A stretch of DNA of 64,000 bases from positions 82,206,411 through 82,270,410 of the forward strand of contig CM043019.1 of NCBI GenBank assembly GCA_023690525.1. Reading direction: 5' to 3'. The DNA comes from Holotrichia oblita (lineage: Eukaryota > Arthropoda > Insecta > Coleoptera > Scarabaeidae). Position 1 is the stretch's first letter; each line of letters starts with the position of its first letter. Both the position numbers and the translations under genes were made by a program. Below are positions 22,866 to 35,345 of the stretch, one piece after another. The notes beneath the pieces are model-generated. The model ran no database searches, was not told the origin of the DNA, and saw nothing but the letters and a program-made list of their open reading frames with translations.

Positions 22866-22949
22866 CTAGTTTGTTCTAGTGCTTTTCCATTCTCTATACA
22901 GCAACATAGTGCCAAGACCATAGGCGATCGTATTGAAAATACCGAATAC
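22866..22949 (-). CDS. MARVEL-domain protein, last coding exon
   Basis: This terminal exon encodes 27 residues plus a TAG stop, following a TTTACAG acceptor in phase 0. The peptide VFGIFNTIAYGLGTMLLYRE is the fourth helix of the MARVEL domain, with a short basic cytosolic tail (WKSTRTN). The three visible exons give 123 residues, slightly less than a full MARVEL domain of about 130, so only the N-terminal part is missing. An open frame runs on into the intron as far as 23276, but the splice site and helix pattern favour the shorter exon. Downstream A+T-rich DNA holds candidate poly(A) signals about 500 bases past the stop. Confidence 0.85.
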   Translation of the reverse strand, partial: VFGIFNTIAYGLGTMLLYREWKSTRTN

Positions 22950-24933
22950 CTGTAAATACAAATAAATCTTTAAGAAAAAATAAATTAATTGATATTTTCT
23001 AAAATTATGTATTTGATGTATTGATGTGAATCGAACAAAACAGAATAAAAATGGATAAGTACATATAGTCAACGGTCTATGTACAGATTGTAGTAGCAGT
23101 CTAGTACGTAAGTTCACTATTTTAGCCAATCTAAATTTTGCAACCCACAATGATATTATTAGGCAAAAATTAGAAAGGACATTAATAAATCCTAATATTT
23201 GTACACAAAATGACTGTGCAAATCTTGTTTGATTGTTTTGATAAGTTTGTAAAATAATAATAGTTTTGCACTGCATTATAGAAAATAGTTACTAGAAAAT
23301 AGTTTTTTTCCAAACATAATTACAAAAACAAATCAATAGGCCATATTCAGAATGTCTTCACAAATTTAAACATCACTCTATCATTAACACTATGTGGATA
23401 GAAAGGCTCAAGCAATAAATGCAAAACACTATTAAGTGTAATTCGAACATTTTTCTGATGAATTGATTTAGCATAAAAATCGGAGCCTAGTTACTAAATT
23501 TTATTGCAGACGGTATATAAAAGATAAGATTAAAATTAAGATAAATTTTATGATTCCTAGATTATGTTCCCGTTATTTATGCACCTTTTCGATCTCATTT
23601 TTATTGTGATTATTATCATTATAACGTCTTATATGTCAAAAATGAAAAGATCTAAACAAGTTAATTAAAAATACTGAATAACTTTAGTACCATATATACA
23701 TTTTTTTGAATTTATTTTTGAGTTATATTAGTATCACAAAGGTGGATATAATTATTCCCAAACAAATAATATGAAATGCATAGCTCAAGTAGCCTGTACC
23801 CTCCACTTATTTTTATAAATTATTGATTATTACTTAGATTATACTACATAATTCAAATTATTGTTATACAAAATATACGCTACTTTTCTACAAAATTTTA
23901 TTACCGTTTTATACGAGTAGGTACTTCTACGTAAAGCCATACAAATTTTCGAATAAAGAATTTTTAAAGCAGGCTATATTTCAAAATAACTCGATTTCGC
24001 TGTCAAAGAAATTTAGTTGTTCAGACAGGTTCTTTAGGTTTTAAAACAAAATCAATATAATTGCCGTTATTCTCTTGTAATCAACATAAATTAATCATTT
24101 CCTTCAATTCAATACGTATTGCATTTCTAATACTATTTCTCTGGATTAAACAATTTGTCTAGCAACAACATCATGGTATACTACACGTTTAGTGAACGTT
24201 TTATTGGTATATTTATCCTATATAAATATAAGATCGATTTTGTAACTTCGTTATTAATAATAGTAGTATACTATCTACGTACTTTTGGTGACTTTTTTAA
24301 GCAATTCGATTTTATTTTTGTATTCTGTAATATCTACAATAGGCAACTTGCCAAATTTATCAACTGATTACAGTGGCATACGCGCGTTCACGTAAATGCC
24401 AAATATTTTTTCAAGTGTTCTATACATTTTTACAAGCAATCTTAATGTTTATGTGCTCACATTGCAATTCCCGCTACAAACCCCAGATTACAAAGAAATG
24501 GATACTATATAATATCGTATGTATTCCGCTTTATCACAATATTTTATCTCTCCACGTCATTTCTTCTCGTATTAGCGTATCGAGCATTTTTAATCCTAGC
24601 AGTACTACCACTCATCGTTTCTAATAGGTAGAACTCGCGAAATGTAACAGAATAGTGTTGTCCCGTATTTTTTTGTAAAAACTTTTATGCGCTACAAGAA
24701 AGGTCTTACACATTTTTTGCTGTTTTGTTCTGTTAGAGCTCGGTAAACGAAATAGGTATTATATCTTTTCATACAATATGTATATTCATCATTTATTTTA
24801 CCTTCCTTTTAGCGCCTAAATTTCATTTTCTGTTCTCATTAAACCAAACATCTTTGAAAAGTAAGGTTAAGAATGAAATGGCAAAATAAGCAATAGCTTC
24901 TGAAGCTAAAGTGTTACCTACTTTACTAGCCAC
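22950..24933. other. MARVEL gene intron, proximal part
   Basis: A+T-rich intronic DNA with only chance frames (70, 83 codons). No motif recognised. Confidence 0.6.
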
Positions 24934-25858
24934 TAGTGATGAGAGTACTCGAGTACAAAATATCGAAAGTACTCGATTCTTGAAAGTAGTAGTTGTACTC
25001 GATACCTTGATGCAAAGTACTCGAGTACTTTTAGGTCTCCGATACATTGCCGATGTAAGTAGTAGATACTGTAGATAGTATAGTAGCGAATCGGGGTTGG
25101 ACGACCGTAAATAAGTCTTGATGCAAAGTACTTGAGTACTTTTAGTTCTCGGATACTTTGCCGATGTAGGTAGTAAATACTAGTAAATAGTAATAGCAAA
25201 TCGAGGTTGGACGACCGTTAATAAATATGCGTTGCCGGTATTCGGATTCTAGGATGATTGTAGGTACTGGAATAGGTACTTTTAATTATAAAATTATAAA
25301 ATGAATCGAATTTGAAAGAAATGGGTGAAAAGTATAAATATATCTATATTTGTATATCTATTATATTATTATTATTAACAAAGAAAAATAAAAACAATTT
25401 TCAACAAAATAAAAACATTCTAAACAAGAAAACAAGTCACAAGACACAGTCTAGTCTGATCTAATCTACAGCGCTGCGATAGACTAATTATTTATTCTCA
25501 TTATTCTTTACAGTTTACAGGGAAAGATAAAGCTTCTCTTCATCTTTATGTCGTTGTTGTTGCATACAGCCAGATAAACATTAGACATACACTTCTACAC
25601 GTACACATGTCTGTAGCCTGTAACGGTGTTTAATCGTTATTATAGCATTAGTTATGGTTATTTTATTTTGCTTTCGGTTTTCGGTACTCGGATGTGTACT
25701 CATTAGCCAGTTACATTTAATTCAACGCAGTTTTGTTTTGGTCTCGGACAGTATCGGTTCTCGGATGAGTACTGACGAAATATACTACTACTCGATTTCG
25801 CAAAGTACTAAACACAAAGTACTCGATTCTCAAAAGTACTCGATTCTGCCCATCGGTA
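24934..25858. mobile_element. Non-autonomous hAT element
   Basis: A perfect 8-bp target duplication CTAGCCAC brackets the element (24926-24933 and 25859-25866), diagnostic of hAT. The ends are TAGTGATGAGAGTACTCGAG and, inverted, TACCGATGGGCAGAATCGAG. The palindrome GTACTCGAGTAC and its variants recur near both ends. A tandem duplication fills 25011-25229. There is no transposase frame. It is inserted in the MARVEL intron. The intact duplication suggests a moderately young insertion. Confidence 0.9.
25011..25229. repeat. Two-copy tandem repeat inside the hAT element
   Basis: TTGATGCAAAGTACTCGAGT ... GTTGGACGACCGTAAATAA (25011-25113) is repeated with minor changes at 25117-25229. Confidence 0.85.
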
Positions 25859-26254
25859 CTAGCCACTAGTGGTTTAATTTTAACAACTTGAATTTTTAGA
25901 GAATTGAAAAAAAATTCTTAGCCTTAGTTTTAATTACTCAAATTGATTGCTAAGTAGCCACTATAAGTTATAGAATCGACCTGAGTATCTGCTTCTTATA
26001 ATATACTTTTTAATGTTTCTATTTAACGTAGTATAAACGTTTGAAACAATTATTTCATAATAATAAACGTTTATTTTAAATGTTTATTATACGATTTCTG
26101 TAAACGAAGTGGATGTTAAAATTACTTAATGTGTTCCAAACGTTTTAAGAGATATTGGGTAAATATAAACATTTAATAAACATATATGTACGTGCCATTT
26201 GAATTCTACCTTACACGAAAAATGTTAGCAGATCGTTTAAATTTGGTTGTGCTC

Positions 26255-26468
26255 GTACACTCAACACGACTTAGTCTTCGAACGGCCACAGTGTGCTGTC
26301 TTGGCAGTCCATCCCCTCCACGTTTAACCGTTTCTTCGATAATCGTAATGTTACATTATGAAAAATACGCTTTTACCCTTATTGAAGAAACGGTCACGTT
26401 AAATGTGGAGGGTATGGACTGACAAAGCACACTGTGGCCGTTCGAAGACTAAGTCGTGTGGGGTGTAC
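26255..26468. mobile_element. Hairpin MITE in the MARVEL intron
   Basis: The arms, GTACACTCAACACGACTTAG and GTCTTCGAACGGCCACAGTG, continue to about 26337. They are inverted at about 26384-26468 with few mismatches, leaving a 45-bp centre. Non-coding; the family is unknown. Confidence 0.8.
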
Positions 26469-27828
26469 ATACATACTTTGTGCCCGTTATACCCCAGTAC
26501 TGCAGACATGTAAGGAAAACGAAACATAGCTCAACAATGTCATCGGCCATATTGTCAGCTGCATATACTAGTCTGTAGTGTGTCAAGTAAGGTAAGTAAA
26601 CTATGTATTATTATTTATTTAGCTTTTCTGTATTAAACATTTGTAGATATTGTCTAATTGTAAATTTATTCGCAATGATGGTCATGTTTAGGCTTTCTTT
26701 ATATCTGTTTGCACTGTTATTGGGTAGTTAACTTAGCTAAATGTGTACATAATTTGTTTTTAAATGTCATCATAATGATAATCGCTAATCTGTTTTAGAT
26801 GTAACAATAACTGTATGTTTTTTCAAAACAAGTCTGGTTGGACTGACCTTACTAATACTTAAATAAAGTGAATATACTTTTCTCGGCGTAGGGGCGTGTA
26901 GTAGTATATAATAGGTATGTTTATATATAATATGACGCGGATAACTAATAATGTTTACTTAAAACACTGACCTAAACATTGACCTAAAAGTGGAAATATT
27001 TCAGGGATTGAAAGATACAATCAAGATAAAAGATGTCAAGTGCATATTGGTTTACAGAACGTAAAACATGATTTATTATCATGGATATAACATTACTGCC
27101 CACATTAATTTCATTTTTGAAATTGTTTTTAAAAATAGGGAAATGAGTAAAGAAAATGTTATTCGGAATGGTTTGTTTAATAAGTGTTTCATTTCTACAC
27201 CACATGCTAATTTCTGAAAACCCGATTTGATAATTTAAATAGACATTGTCCAATATAGAAAAGTTTTCATAACATGATTTGTGAGTAACTCATGCTTACT
27301 TACCTAATCACTTTTTAATATTTTTTTCTATGGCGGGTGTTATGAAATAATTAATATCCAGGACACATTTTATATAAAAATGACGTCAGTCAGAAATAGA
27401 AAAATTTTGATCGACTTTTTGCTTTTACAACATTGCACTTCTTTTATACAGGTTTGCCAGTCTATAATAATTTCATAAATGTTCACTAACTTAAATGAGT
27501 ATTTCATGCAATAAATGTAAATCAGCAATAAGGGCAAGTTATTCATTAATACGCGTTATTTCGATTCTCATAGATTATATCAAACCGACATTTATTACAA
27601 TATTATAAAAAAATTTAACAATAAATGAGCTTATATACACTTAATTTTTGTAGCCTCTTTAGAGTGGTTAGTAAAATTTTGAGTGTGATTTATTGTATGA
27701 AAATGTATCGGTCTCAAACTTTAGATAGTGGTTATCAGCAAAGGTTATAAAAATACATAGATTTTTTTTCTATAATAGTTAATTTATACAAAAGTAGTTC
27801 TAATATTATAACAAAATAATTTACTCAC
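26469..27828. other. MARVEL gene intron, distal part
   Basis: No gene; chance frames only. Confidence 0.55.
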
Positions 27829-27948
27829 TCCTGCAGTTAGATTTAATCCTCTATAACCGCCATATATAGGCGGGCTAATCCATACGATAATCTGTACCAG
27901 AAAACCAATTGCGTAAAGAACTGTGGCAACTCCAGTGTTTATTAATTC
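27829..27948 (-). CDS. MARVEL-domain protein, second visible coding exon
   Basis: This exon encodes 40 residues between a TTATTACAG acceptor and a GTGAGT donor, phase 0 at both ends. It carries helix 3 of the MARVEL domain (TGVATVLYAIGFLVQIIVWI), followed by a short extracellular loop (SPPIYGGYRGLNLTAG). The upstream exon ends WLLS and this one begins ELINTG, giving the WLL-E-NT pattern typical of CMTM-like proteins between helices 2 and 3. N-L-T in the loop is a possible N-glycosylation site. The intron to the last exon is about 4.9 kb and carries a hAT-type element and a hairpin MITE. No reading frame shift is needed to join the exons, which supports a live gene. Confidence 0.84.
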
Positions 27949-30900
27949 CTGTAATAACAAAGTAATGTAGATTAAAATCTCTTAAATTACAATTACAATA
28001 TATTATGTATCCTACAGTAACTAATAGATACAAAATTAATAAAGAAATTCTTTTTTATAAAAATCACGACATGCTTTCTATGCCCAAACGCTTATTTTAC
28101 CGGAAATTAATCCGTACAATATGAATGAGAACAGGTGTAACAAGAATTTGAAACATGTCAGTTACATAAGACGCATACTGAGCGAGAGACTTGTCCTTGT
28201 AGAACTCGGCATTGCATTATTACATAATTAAGTATTCTTATATTGGTAGGTAGTATGTACTTTAGAGTTCGTTATTACTAGCTGTATAATGCAAAATCTA
28301 CGACTTATATACATCCATTGAAGCACCGGCAACTAGTAATCGTGTGACCTCTAATTCAAGTATTTGTGGCAATGCATTCGCTTCTTTGTTTGTACTTGCA
28401 AGAAAATAATAGGTAAAGAAAGTTTCTCAAATAAAAATTGTACAGTATTTTTTTAATCTTGAACTTTAAAAATTACTCAAATTAACGAAAATATTTTATA
28501 ACTAAAAACTATTACATTCTCTTAAAATTTAATTGAAATTCAAATTTCTCTCGATCTAATTTTATATTATAATTGACAGACTTATAAGTTACTATAATAG
28601 TTATTACGTACTTTATACATTTTTTGAATGATAATACGGTAACATTAGTTTTGGTGTAACAGTAAATATTACCGTCTCTATCTTGACATAAATGTACATC
28701 CTCTTTGTAATATTAATATTTAGGACACAACTGTATTGATAATGCATACTTAATATGTGCTTAAACAGGTATTAATCAATACCGTTCCAATAAATATATA
28801 CGCTCAATGAATATGCATATTTTATTGTCCACGGCACAACTACTAATGTTTTCGATATTTTTTTCTATATGTATTACGATTTTGTGTCATACGTAACGAA
28901 TAACGGAGAATTATCAAAACTTGAATATTATCAAACAAGTATAACAATTACCATTAGTATGTTCGCTAATGCAAGTTTGAAAAGTATACCACTAAAAAAA
29001 ATAATACTTGTAGACTAGAAGTGTGTGACTAGTGTACTAGAATCTGTAATACAAAAACAACAAAAACGTCTATCCACACGCAACAAATTTTTGCCGTACA
29101 AGAAAATTCCATTTTAAAGACAAAAAGAACACGTTTCTGTCTTTACCTACGATACTTTTTCGTACGGTAAAAATTCGTTGTGTGTAAAAAGAGCATAACA
29201 CACAACTACTGCAAATAACTGTTCCAATTTCCTTGCAGGATACAAAACATAAACTAAATGCAATAGTAATCACTAACTACTAACTAATAATCACACCCAT
29301 TGGTCAGTAGTAAGCGTTCATCATTCTTTCCCGTTAAACTTTTGAAATTCATACAGTTTATGACCATTCCCTCTAAATTTGTACCTCTTAGTAAGCGATA
29401 AAGGCTGTTGTGTATTTGTACAATCAGTTCGACTATAATTATCGCATTCTGCTACATAGATATTTTCCTAAGTGGTTTGCTTCAGTGGTAACTACTTTGA
29501 ATGAATGGCGTATCACAGCTTGGTAATTCCTACTTTTACAATTTACAATTTCTGTTTTTTACTAACATAAATTTGTATTCTTTTACATACATAAAAATTA
29601 ATTTAAAGTAAAAAATATGTATATTCCAAGTAAGAGTCTTTCTTTAATGGTCAATATCCACCAAATTTTCGATTTTCGACCTTACTGTTGCAGATTCAAT
29701 AGTTCGTTAATACTATATTTTGCACAACCGCAGCAAAAGTCGGTTGAATAAAGAGGACTTTGTTGAAAGTCTGAAATCGACAGTCGCAAATCGCAAATCG
29801 GTTTGATGATTAGTTTATCTAAAAATTTCCAAACGTCAAACTGCTCGCAGAAATCTCTGAAGGTAAAGAGACCAAGTTGCGTCACATAATACCTCGATTT
29901 ATAGTTTTATCTAAATAATTCCATAAAGTCGTTTAAAATAATAATACAAATTGTGGCGTTTGATTTTCTTCAACAATAAAGCATATTTTTATTGACACCG
30001 TCAAAAGGGTGTTTGAAAGAGATTAATGTAAAAATGAACAAAAAGATAACTTTGATTCTAAATTTTTCTTTAAAAAGTCAAGAGTAACAGCTAAAACAAT
30101 GTAAATATGTGTATTAACAAGTTTTGAGATTATGAAACAGCTATGTATATTTTTCAGGTTTTATTTTGTAGCATTCTCGTATGTATGTACTATACCAGCA
30201 GTGTCGCTTATGATATTCAGCATCAGAAGCTATCAAATGAATTAGATGCTGTTTGTTTAGCCTCTAATATACATACCATATTACTGTAGTATTTTATTTT
30301 AATCGCTTTTTGTTGTTAATTTTGATCTTACCAATATAAAATATAGTTCTAGTGATTGCAGATATAAGAAAAATAATACTGTTTTTATAGTCACTCCTTT
30401 ATCACTAGCATAAATAAATAGCATAAATAATAAATAAGACTTCGATCCAGGAGATCTACTGCCTGAAAAGTTAGGCTCTAATTTGGACTCTATGTTCACA
30501 AAATATCTAGGACACATTCCAAAATAGGAAGAAACTAAGAGATTTAAATAAAATACATTACACTATTAACGGAAGGCTAGGAAAATCAAAGCCGTTTAAA
30601 CTTTTATGTAAGTTTAAATGTAATAAGAACACAAGAAATAAGAAAAAATATATTTTAATAGTTTTGGGATTTATAGATATCACTCACAAACAGCATTTAT
30701 ATATAGCAGTCACGGTTAGACAGCATACAATGAATAAAAAACAAAGAAAGCAACAGATGATAACATTATGAATTAAATAAGTATAATTAAATAAGTCTGT
30801 AGAGTTATGTACATAAACATGTGACAGATATCACCGAAAACACAGAAGCTGGTAACATTAAGGATGGAAGAGGCTTTAGGTGCAACTTACATTACGCAAG

Positions 30901-32389
30901 ATATTTAATTTTACATAAAAGGGCAACCAGATCATAAAGTGGGATTTTCTTCTTAGAAAAGTATCTCTTCCGAAAATTTCGAAGGACTACATGCACTTTA
31001 TTATTTTGTAAGGAAGGAAGACATTACCGGCCGAGGAGTCCAGCAGATAGTACCAAATACTATGTAAATATATATACGTTCAAAAAATAGTTTTTTAAGT
31101 GAAGTATAGATGTCGCCGATAGTAGAACGTTAAGGATGCATATGACCAGACAAATATTGGCTGTCGATTATGGTTGTCAATTAATTTCAAATTGACGACA
31201 GATGTCATAGAAGCAATAATTTATCTGGTCCGCTGCTTGTTTACAAACGTCCCTTGCCCCTCTACTTTAAAACTCTCACCGTTCTCAATATACTGTGGCG
31301 CCCTCTGTTTCAGTAATGGAACTAACACATCTTTGACCATATTAATACTAGATATTTGATAGTACTATGCCTTAAAAGATGTATTGATATGTATATACCT
31401 ATTTGGCTCCACAGGGAAGTTAATTTTATGGTCTAATTCTTGCGGAGGCCAAAATAGAAACACAAATCGTATTGTAAATCCTCTATTATACTCTAATAAA
31501 AAAAATAAATGAAAGTTGCACACATTTACATAATGTAATGGTTTGGAAAAATGTCGAAACTGTTATATAGCCTGATCATTACTTGGTTTCACCTTTAATG
31601 GCAGCCATCTTTAATAAACATATTAGGTACATAGAAAGCAAGCAGCACTCAAGAATCTAGAACATAGCTAAAGGGCATACGTTTTATAGTCAAAAAGAAA
31701 TAAATACGTGAATAAGGTAACCACAATGGCGCCAAAATTTACCAAGGAACTGAAAATTGAAGTACTTTTCTGGTGAAAGTCCAAAAAAATATGCTTTTTT
31801 AATGCATTTATAATCTTAGTAATCCTTGAATGTATAAATAATTGATATTGCATTTGTACTACAAATACACATAGATGATATCTATCAAGCAAAATAACAA
31901 ATGAAATACATTACAGAGAAGACACGACATTTTAGATTTATTTTCCATTCATGGAGAATGTAATAGGATTATGAATAGTACATGTATAGTATTTGATAAG
32001 AGATATCCAAATTTTTGCAAAGTGATCTAAAACAATAAACAAAAACTCAAACAAGAAAATTAAACAAAATAGCGTTGCAAAAGACAAAATTCAATATGAT
32101 CAAATCACGATGATAGTGATGAACACACTTAACTTATTCCTTTCCAAAGCTTTTTTGTTTAACATTCTTTTTTGACTTCTTGTATTGATATTTTTTACGT
32201 CATTTTGCATAAATGTGAATATCTATCGTCTGCACATGTGCTACTCACAATTCTACTGCAGGCTGCATGACATACCAAATATGACGTCTTTAGCTACAAT
32301 GCCTTCAGAAATACAGAATTTTGAACATACGTTGCGATTGGCCCTATATTTAAAAAAAAATGAATAACTCAAAAATGGCTGATTTTTGA
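27949..32389. other. MARVEL gene upstream intron
   Basis: A+T-rich intronic DNA. A weak inverted repeat at 29074-29190 (CACACGCAACAAATTTTTGC against its imperfect inverse) may be an old MITE. A 67-codon frame at 29682-29885 is bordered by splice-like sites, but its Cys-rich peptide is unconvincing. Nothing else was recognised. Confidence 0.5.
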
Positions 32390-32631
32390 CATAGGGTGTC
32401 TTAGTAAGTTTTGATGCAGAATTGTACGACCGACACAAAAATTCATAAAAAATATACCATGCTAAATTAACAAAGTTGACGTCAACTTCCGGTAAACCGG
32501 AAGTGGTGCAATGGCGCAAATAATTTTGCTGATGAGTCCAGATGATATCAGTTATAATTACAAGTTTTCAGAAATGTTGAATTTCAAGAACATCAAAAAG
32601 TTCTAACGAACCAGTTCCGTGAATGACCCTG
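32390..32631. mobile_element. Short element with CAGGGTCATTCAC end and ETS-like palindrome
   Basis: The right end, CAGGGTCATTCACGGAACTG read on the minus strand from 32631, abuts TA. The left limit is approximate (ATAGGGTGTCTTAG). It holds ACTTCCGGTAAACCGGAAGT at 32485-32504, nearly the same palindrome as in the foldback element at 8198-10448, although the rest differs. Non-coding. Confidence 0.5.
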
Positions 32632-33965
32632 TATATATAATAGTTTATATATTTTATTTTGAGTTGTCAGATTCGATAAACAAAAAGTGCAATATGTAAT
32701 TTATTAGGTAATTAAATGACATCTAAGGTTTCCATCGGTTAAGTCTCTATTACGAGGGTTTCCAAATTTTGACTATGTTATGTAATATACAACGCAAAAG
32801 ATATCGAAATACAAAATAAACTAAAATAAAGGCACGCAACTACAAAATATACTAAGTTAATATATTAGTATAAAAAATGAAAAAAAGAAAAACATAAATA
32901 CATTATAAGTTTTAATGGGTTGGATTGCTGATGAAGGTAAAAAAAAATTATTAAAAGCTAAAATATGTATCTAATTTTATCTAAGAATCATATAAAATAG
33001 ATCACTACGACAAAGAAATCTGAACTAACATTACGACCAAGTAAAGGAATTTAGTTAGTATATTATATTATTTTTTCATGGTACATACATATATGGCATA
33101 ACCATGACACGGTCGAAACCCAGAAGCCCTTATAATATTATTACGTGATAACCATACATTTACTTGGAAAAAACCAAATATACATATTATCCGTGGAGAC
33201 TGAGACATTATCCAGAATATAATGCTGTTTTAATTCATAACCCTGTACTTGCTGAATAAACATATCTAAAACTAATATGTGCGGTGTGTGTGAATCGTTT
33301 CGTAATCAATATTTGTAACAAGAGTCTATTACTAAAATGATCGAAATAAATTTGCAGAAAGTAATAATTACGGTTGTGCTAGTTTCACACATCTACAAAT
33401 AAGCAGTAAGTAGAAATAACTAAATAAATAAATAAACTTATGTTATTCTCTTTATCAAAAAACACATCATTAAGTAGTTACCAGCTTATGAAGCAAGTTA
33501 ACCGAATACAATTATTTTAAAATAAAATTTTGGCTAACCATTGGTACATTAATGTCAATAATTTATTTGAATAAGAAAGGGAGAGAAATTGAAACTATGT
33601 AAAAAGATCAAAAGTCTAATTATGAATAGTTAAACTTGCGAATCGACTTGCCATTTGGGGAAGCAAAGTGATTAACAGCGCGGCATCATAAAAGGCGATA
33701 TGGTGCTGTCACAAAGACATTGAACACAACTTTCACATTTGTGTGTGTACACCGCGAAAGTTGCAGTGATAACCAGACAAGCGATACAGCTTACGGATTC
33801 CCTGCAATTAAGCACCCACCACAAATAAAAAAGTGTACTTTATATAGAAATCATCAATTAAAATGTCTCATTGCTAATTGCTAAAATTAGTATCCGAGAA
33901 GCTTGTATTCTACCATTTATTAATTCTAACATTTTAATATTATTTTTAACATATATACTACTTAC
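32632..33965. other. MARVEL gene intron next to the 33966 exon
   Basis: A+T-rich, no gene. A G+C-richer patch at 33650-33790 carries no convincing exon. Confidence 0.5.
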
Positions 33966-34133
33966 TGATAGCAGCCAATCGATTGGCAAATTTAACACGT
34001 CTCTAATGCTCAGCAGATAAACGCACGACCAAACTATTGTGCCGATAAAGCTGATGGTAGCTGCAAATAGGAACCAATGAGTTCCTCCTAATAATGCGGG
34101 AGAAGCCAATGCCATGCAGAGAATACCCAGTAT
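33966..34133 (-). CDS. MARVEL-domain protein (CMTM/plasmolipin-like), internal coding exon
   Basis: This exon encodes 56 residues and the first half of a MARVEL four-helix membrane domain. It lies between a TTTTGCAG acceptor and a GTAAGT donor, both in phase 0. The peptide starts in the middle of a first helix (ILGILCMALASPALLGG) and carries a second helix (WFLFAATISFIGTIVWSCVY). It ends with LPIDWLLS, a cytosolic-loop motif of the type seen before helix 3 in CMTM proteins. It joins in frame to the exon at 27948-27829 across an intron of about 6.0 kb. MARVEL proteins act in membrane apposition and vesicle trafficking; this role is inferred from the family. The N-terminus and the start of helix 1 must be in an upstream exon, which I did not find before 64000. 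The exon structure is seen directly; the family call rests on the helix pattern. Confidence 0.82.
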
Positions 34134-34452
34134 CTGCAAAAGAAAATACCGTTAAACGATAGTTGGCAAATGTGTAATAATACAATGATCATAAAGCTGT
34201 GATTTTTCTTATTTCCATTGCTGTTTACCATAATATCGCGTAGTTACTTTATTTTTAGTACTTCTCCGTTATATTCGAAGACAGTAGATAGCTCGTATAG
34301 ATTGGAAATATATTAGTTAACTAGCAAAGGAACATAAATATCTCGTAAATTCAGAAAAAAAACTTTGTTGCTAGACTAATAAAGTCTAAGCAATTTACCA
34401 TAGCATTGCTATAACTGCTATATCTCTTGAGAATAACTAGAAGCGACAAGAG

Positions 34453-35345
34453 CTGATCATGGAATTATTGCGCAGAATCGCAACTCGTCATATTCAGAAG
34501 TGCATTTGTTTCCAAAAGTCTAAACTACATCCACAAATGGAGCCTACAGAGCAAAATGTAGTGGGTGCCGGCGTTTCTCCGGTAAAAGGGGAGATCATCT
34601 TCACCGACATATAACAAACAGTACCACTGTCCATGAGGACGGACAAGATTTCGCCCATTTTCAGCTTAAGTGGGGATATAATGTAAACATCTCCAATAGA
34701 GAGACTGCAAAAGCCTTCGTTCACAAATCGAGACGAGAATCATCCCGCTGGTTTGTGGACGCCTCTAAAACGCCAAAAGGTACGGGAATAGAAATTTGGA
34801 GTAATGGAGAAACCGAGGGCGAAGCCTTCAGCCTAGGAAGCTCCCCGTCGATCTTCCAAGCCGAAATAATCGCCATCCAGACCTGCACGGAAGGCATATT
34901 AAATCGCCCGTATGTTAATGGAGTAGTGGAAATCCTATCTGACAGTCAGGCTGCCGGTAAAGCACTACAGGCTGTCAGGTTTGACTCCGAGGTAAAACTG
35001 AGATGGGTGCCACGTCACTCTGTAATCAGAGGCAATGATATGGCTGACAAATTAGCTACACTGTAAAACTCTTGGGATTCGTGGCAGTCTTTATGAGCAG
35101 AGACAGGCTGAGGTTACTTACAGGAATCTTAACCGGTCAGTGCGCACTGAATAAACACCTGCATCCCACAGGCATAGTAAACTAAATAGTATAGTATATT
35201 TCCTTAACATTTTTATGACGTGAAATGTCAACAACATAAACAAACGCACTTTACATCATGGCGATTCGACTACAGTGGACTCAAGGTTCTCAAACGACGG
35301 TATATCTCATGAATAATAATAAAACAATCTGCCGTTATCCTTTGT
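34453..35345. mobile_element. Inverted-repeat element, copy 2, enclosing LINE RNase H
   Basis: GATCATGGAATTATTGCGCA at 34457 matches the left arm of copy 1 (1027). AAGTGCATTTGTTT nearby is inverted in the right arm (35205-35345, AACAAACGCACTT and ATGGCGATTC). Right-arm text CTCAAGGTTCTCAAACGACG also matches copy 1 near 2028. The arms enclose the RNase H fragment, so either a LINE inserted into the element or the element captured it. Confidence 0.5.
34749..35066 (+). pseudogene. LINE-encoded RNase H domain fragment
   Basis: The frame reads WFVDASKTPKGTGIEIWSNG, IFQAEIIAIQTCTEG, VEILSDSQAAGKALQAVRFD and LRWVPRHSVIRGNDMADKLA. The four catalytic acidic residues (Asp in VDAS, Glu in QAEI, Asp in SDSQ, Asp in NDMAD) and the conserved His are all present. 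The domain removes the RNA strand during retrotransposition. LINE C-terminal text follows in another frame (SRDRLRLLTGILTGQCALNK). The I/LOA/Jockey superclade is likely. The reverse transcriptase is missing. A related fragment lies at 58081-58920. Confidence 0.82.

Noticed and set aside
22950..23276. Extension of the MARVEL last-exon frame upstream to an ATG
   Set aside because: A clear acceptor at 22950 and the helix boundaries show this part is intron.
15663..27829. Terminal exon at 15663 as an alternative last exon of the MARVEL gene
   Set aside because: The MARVEL donor at 27829 is phase 0 while this exon needs a phase 1 donor.
29682..29885. Possible minus-strand exon with splice-like borders
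   Set aside because: Cys-rich, low-quality peptide; the donor phase does not match the exon at 15663; no homology recognised.
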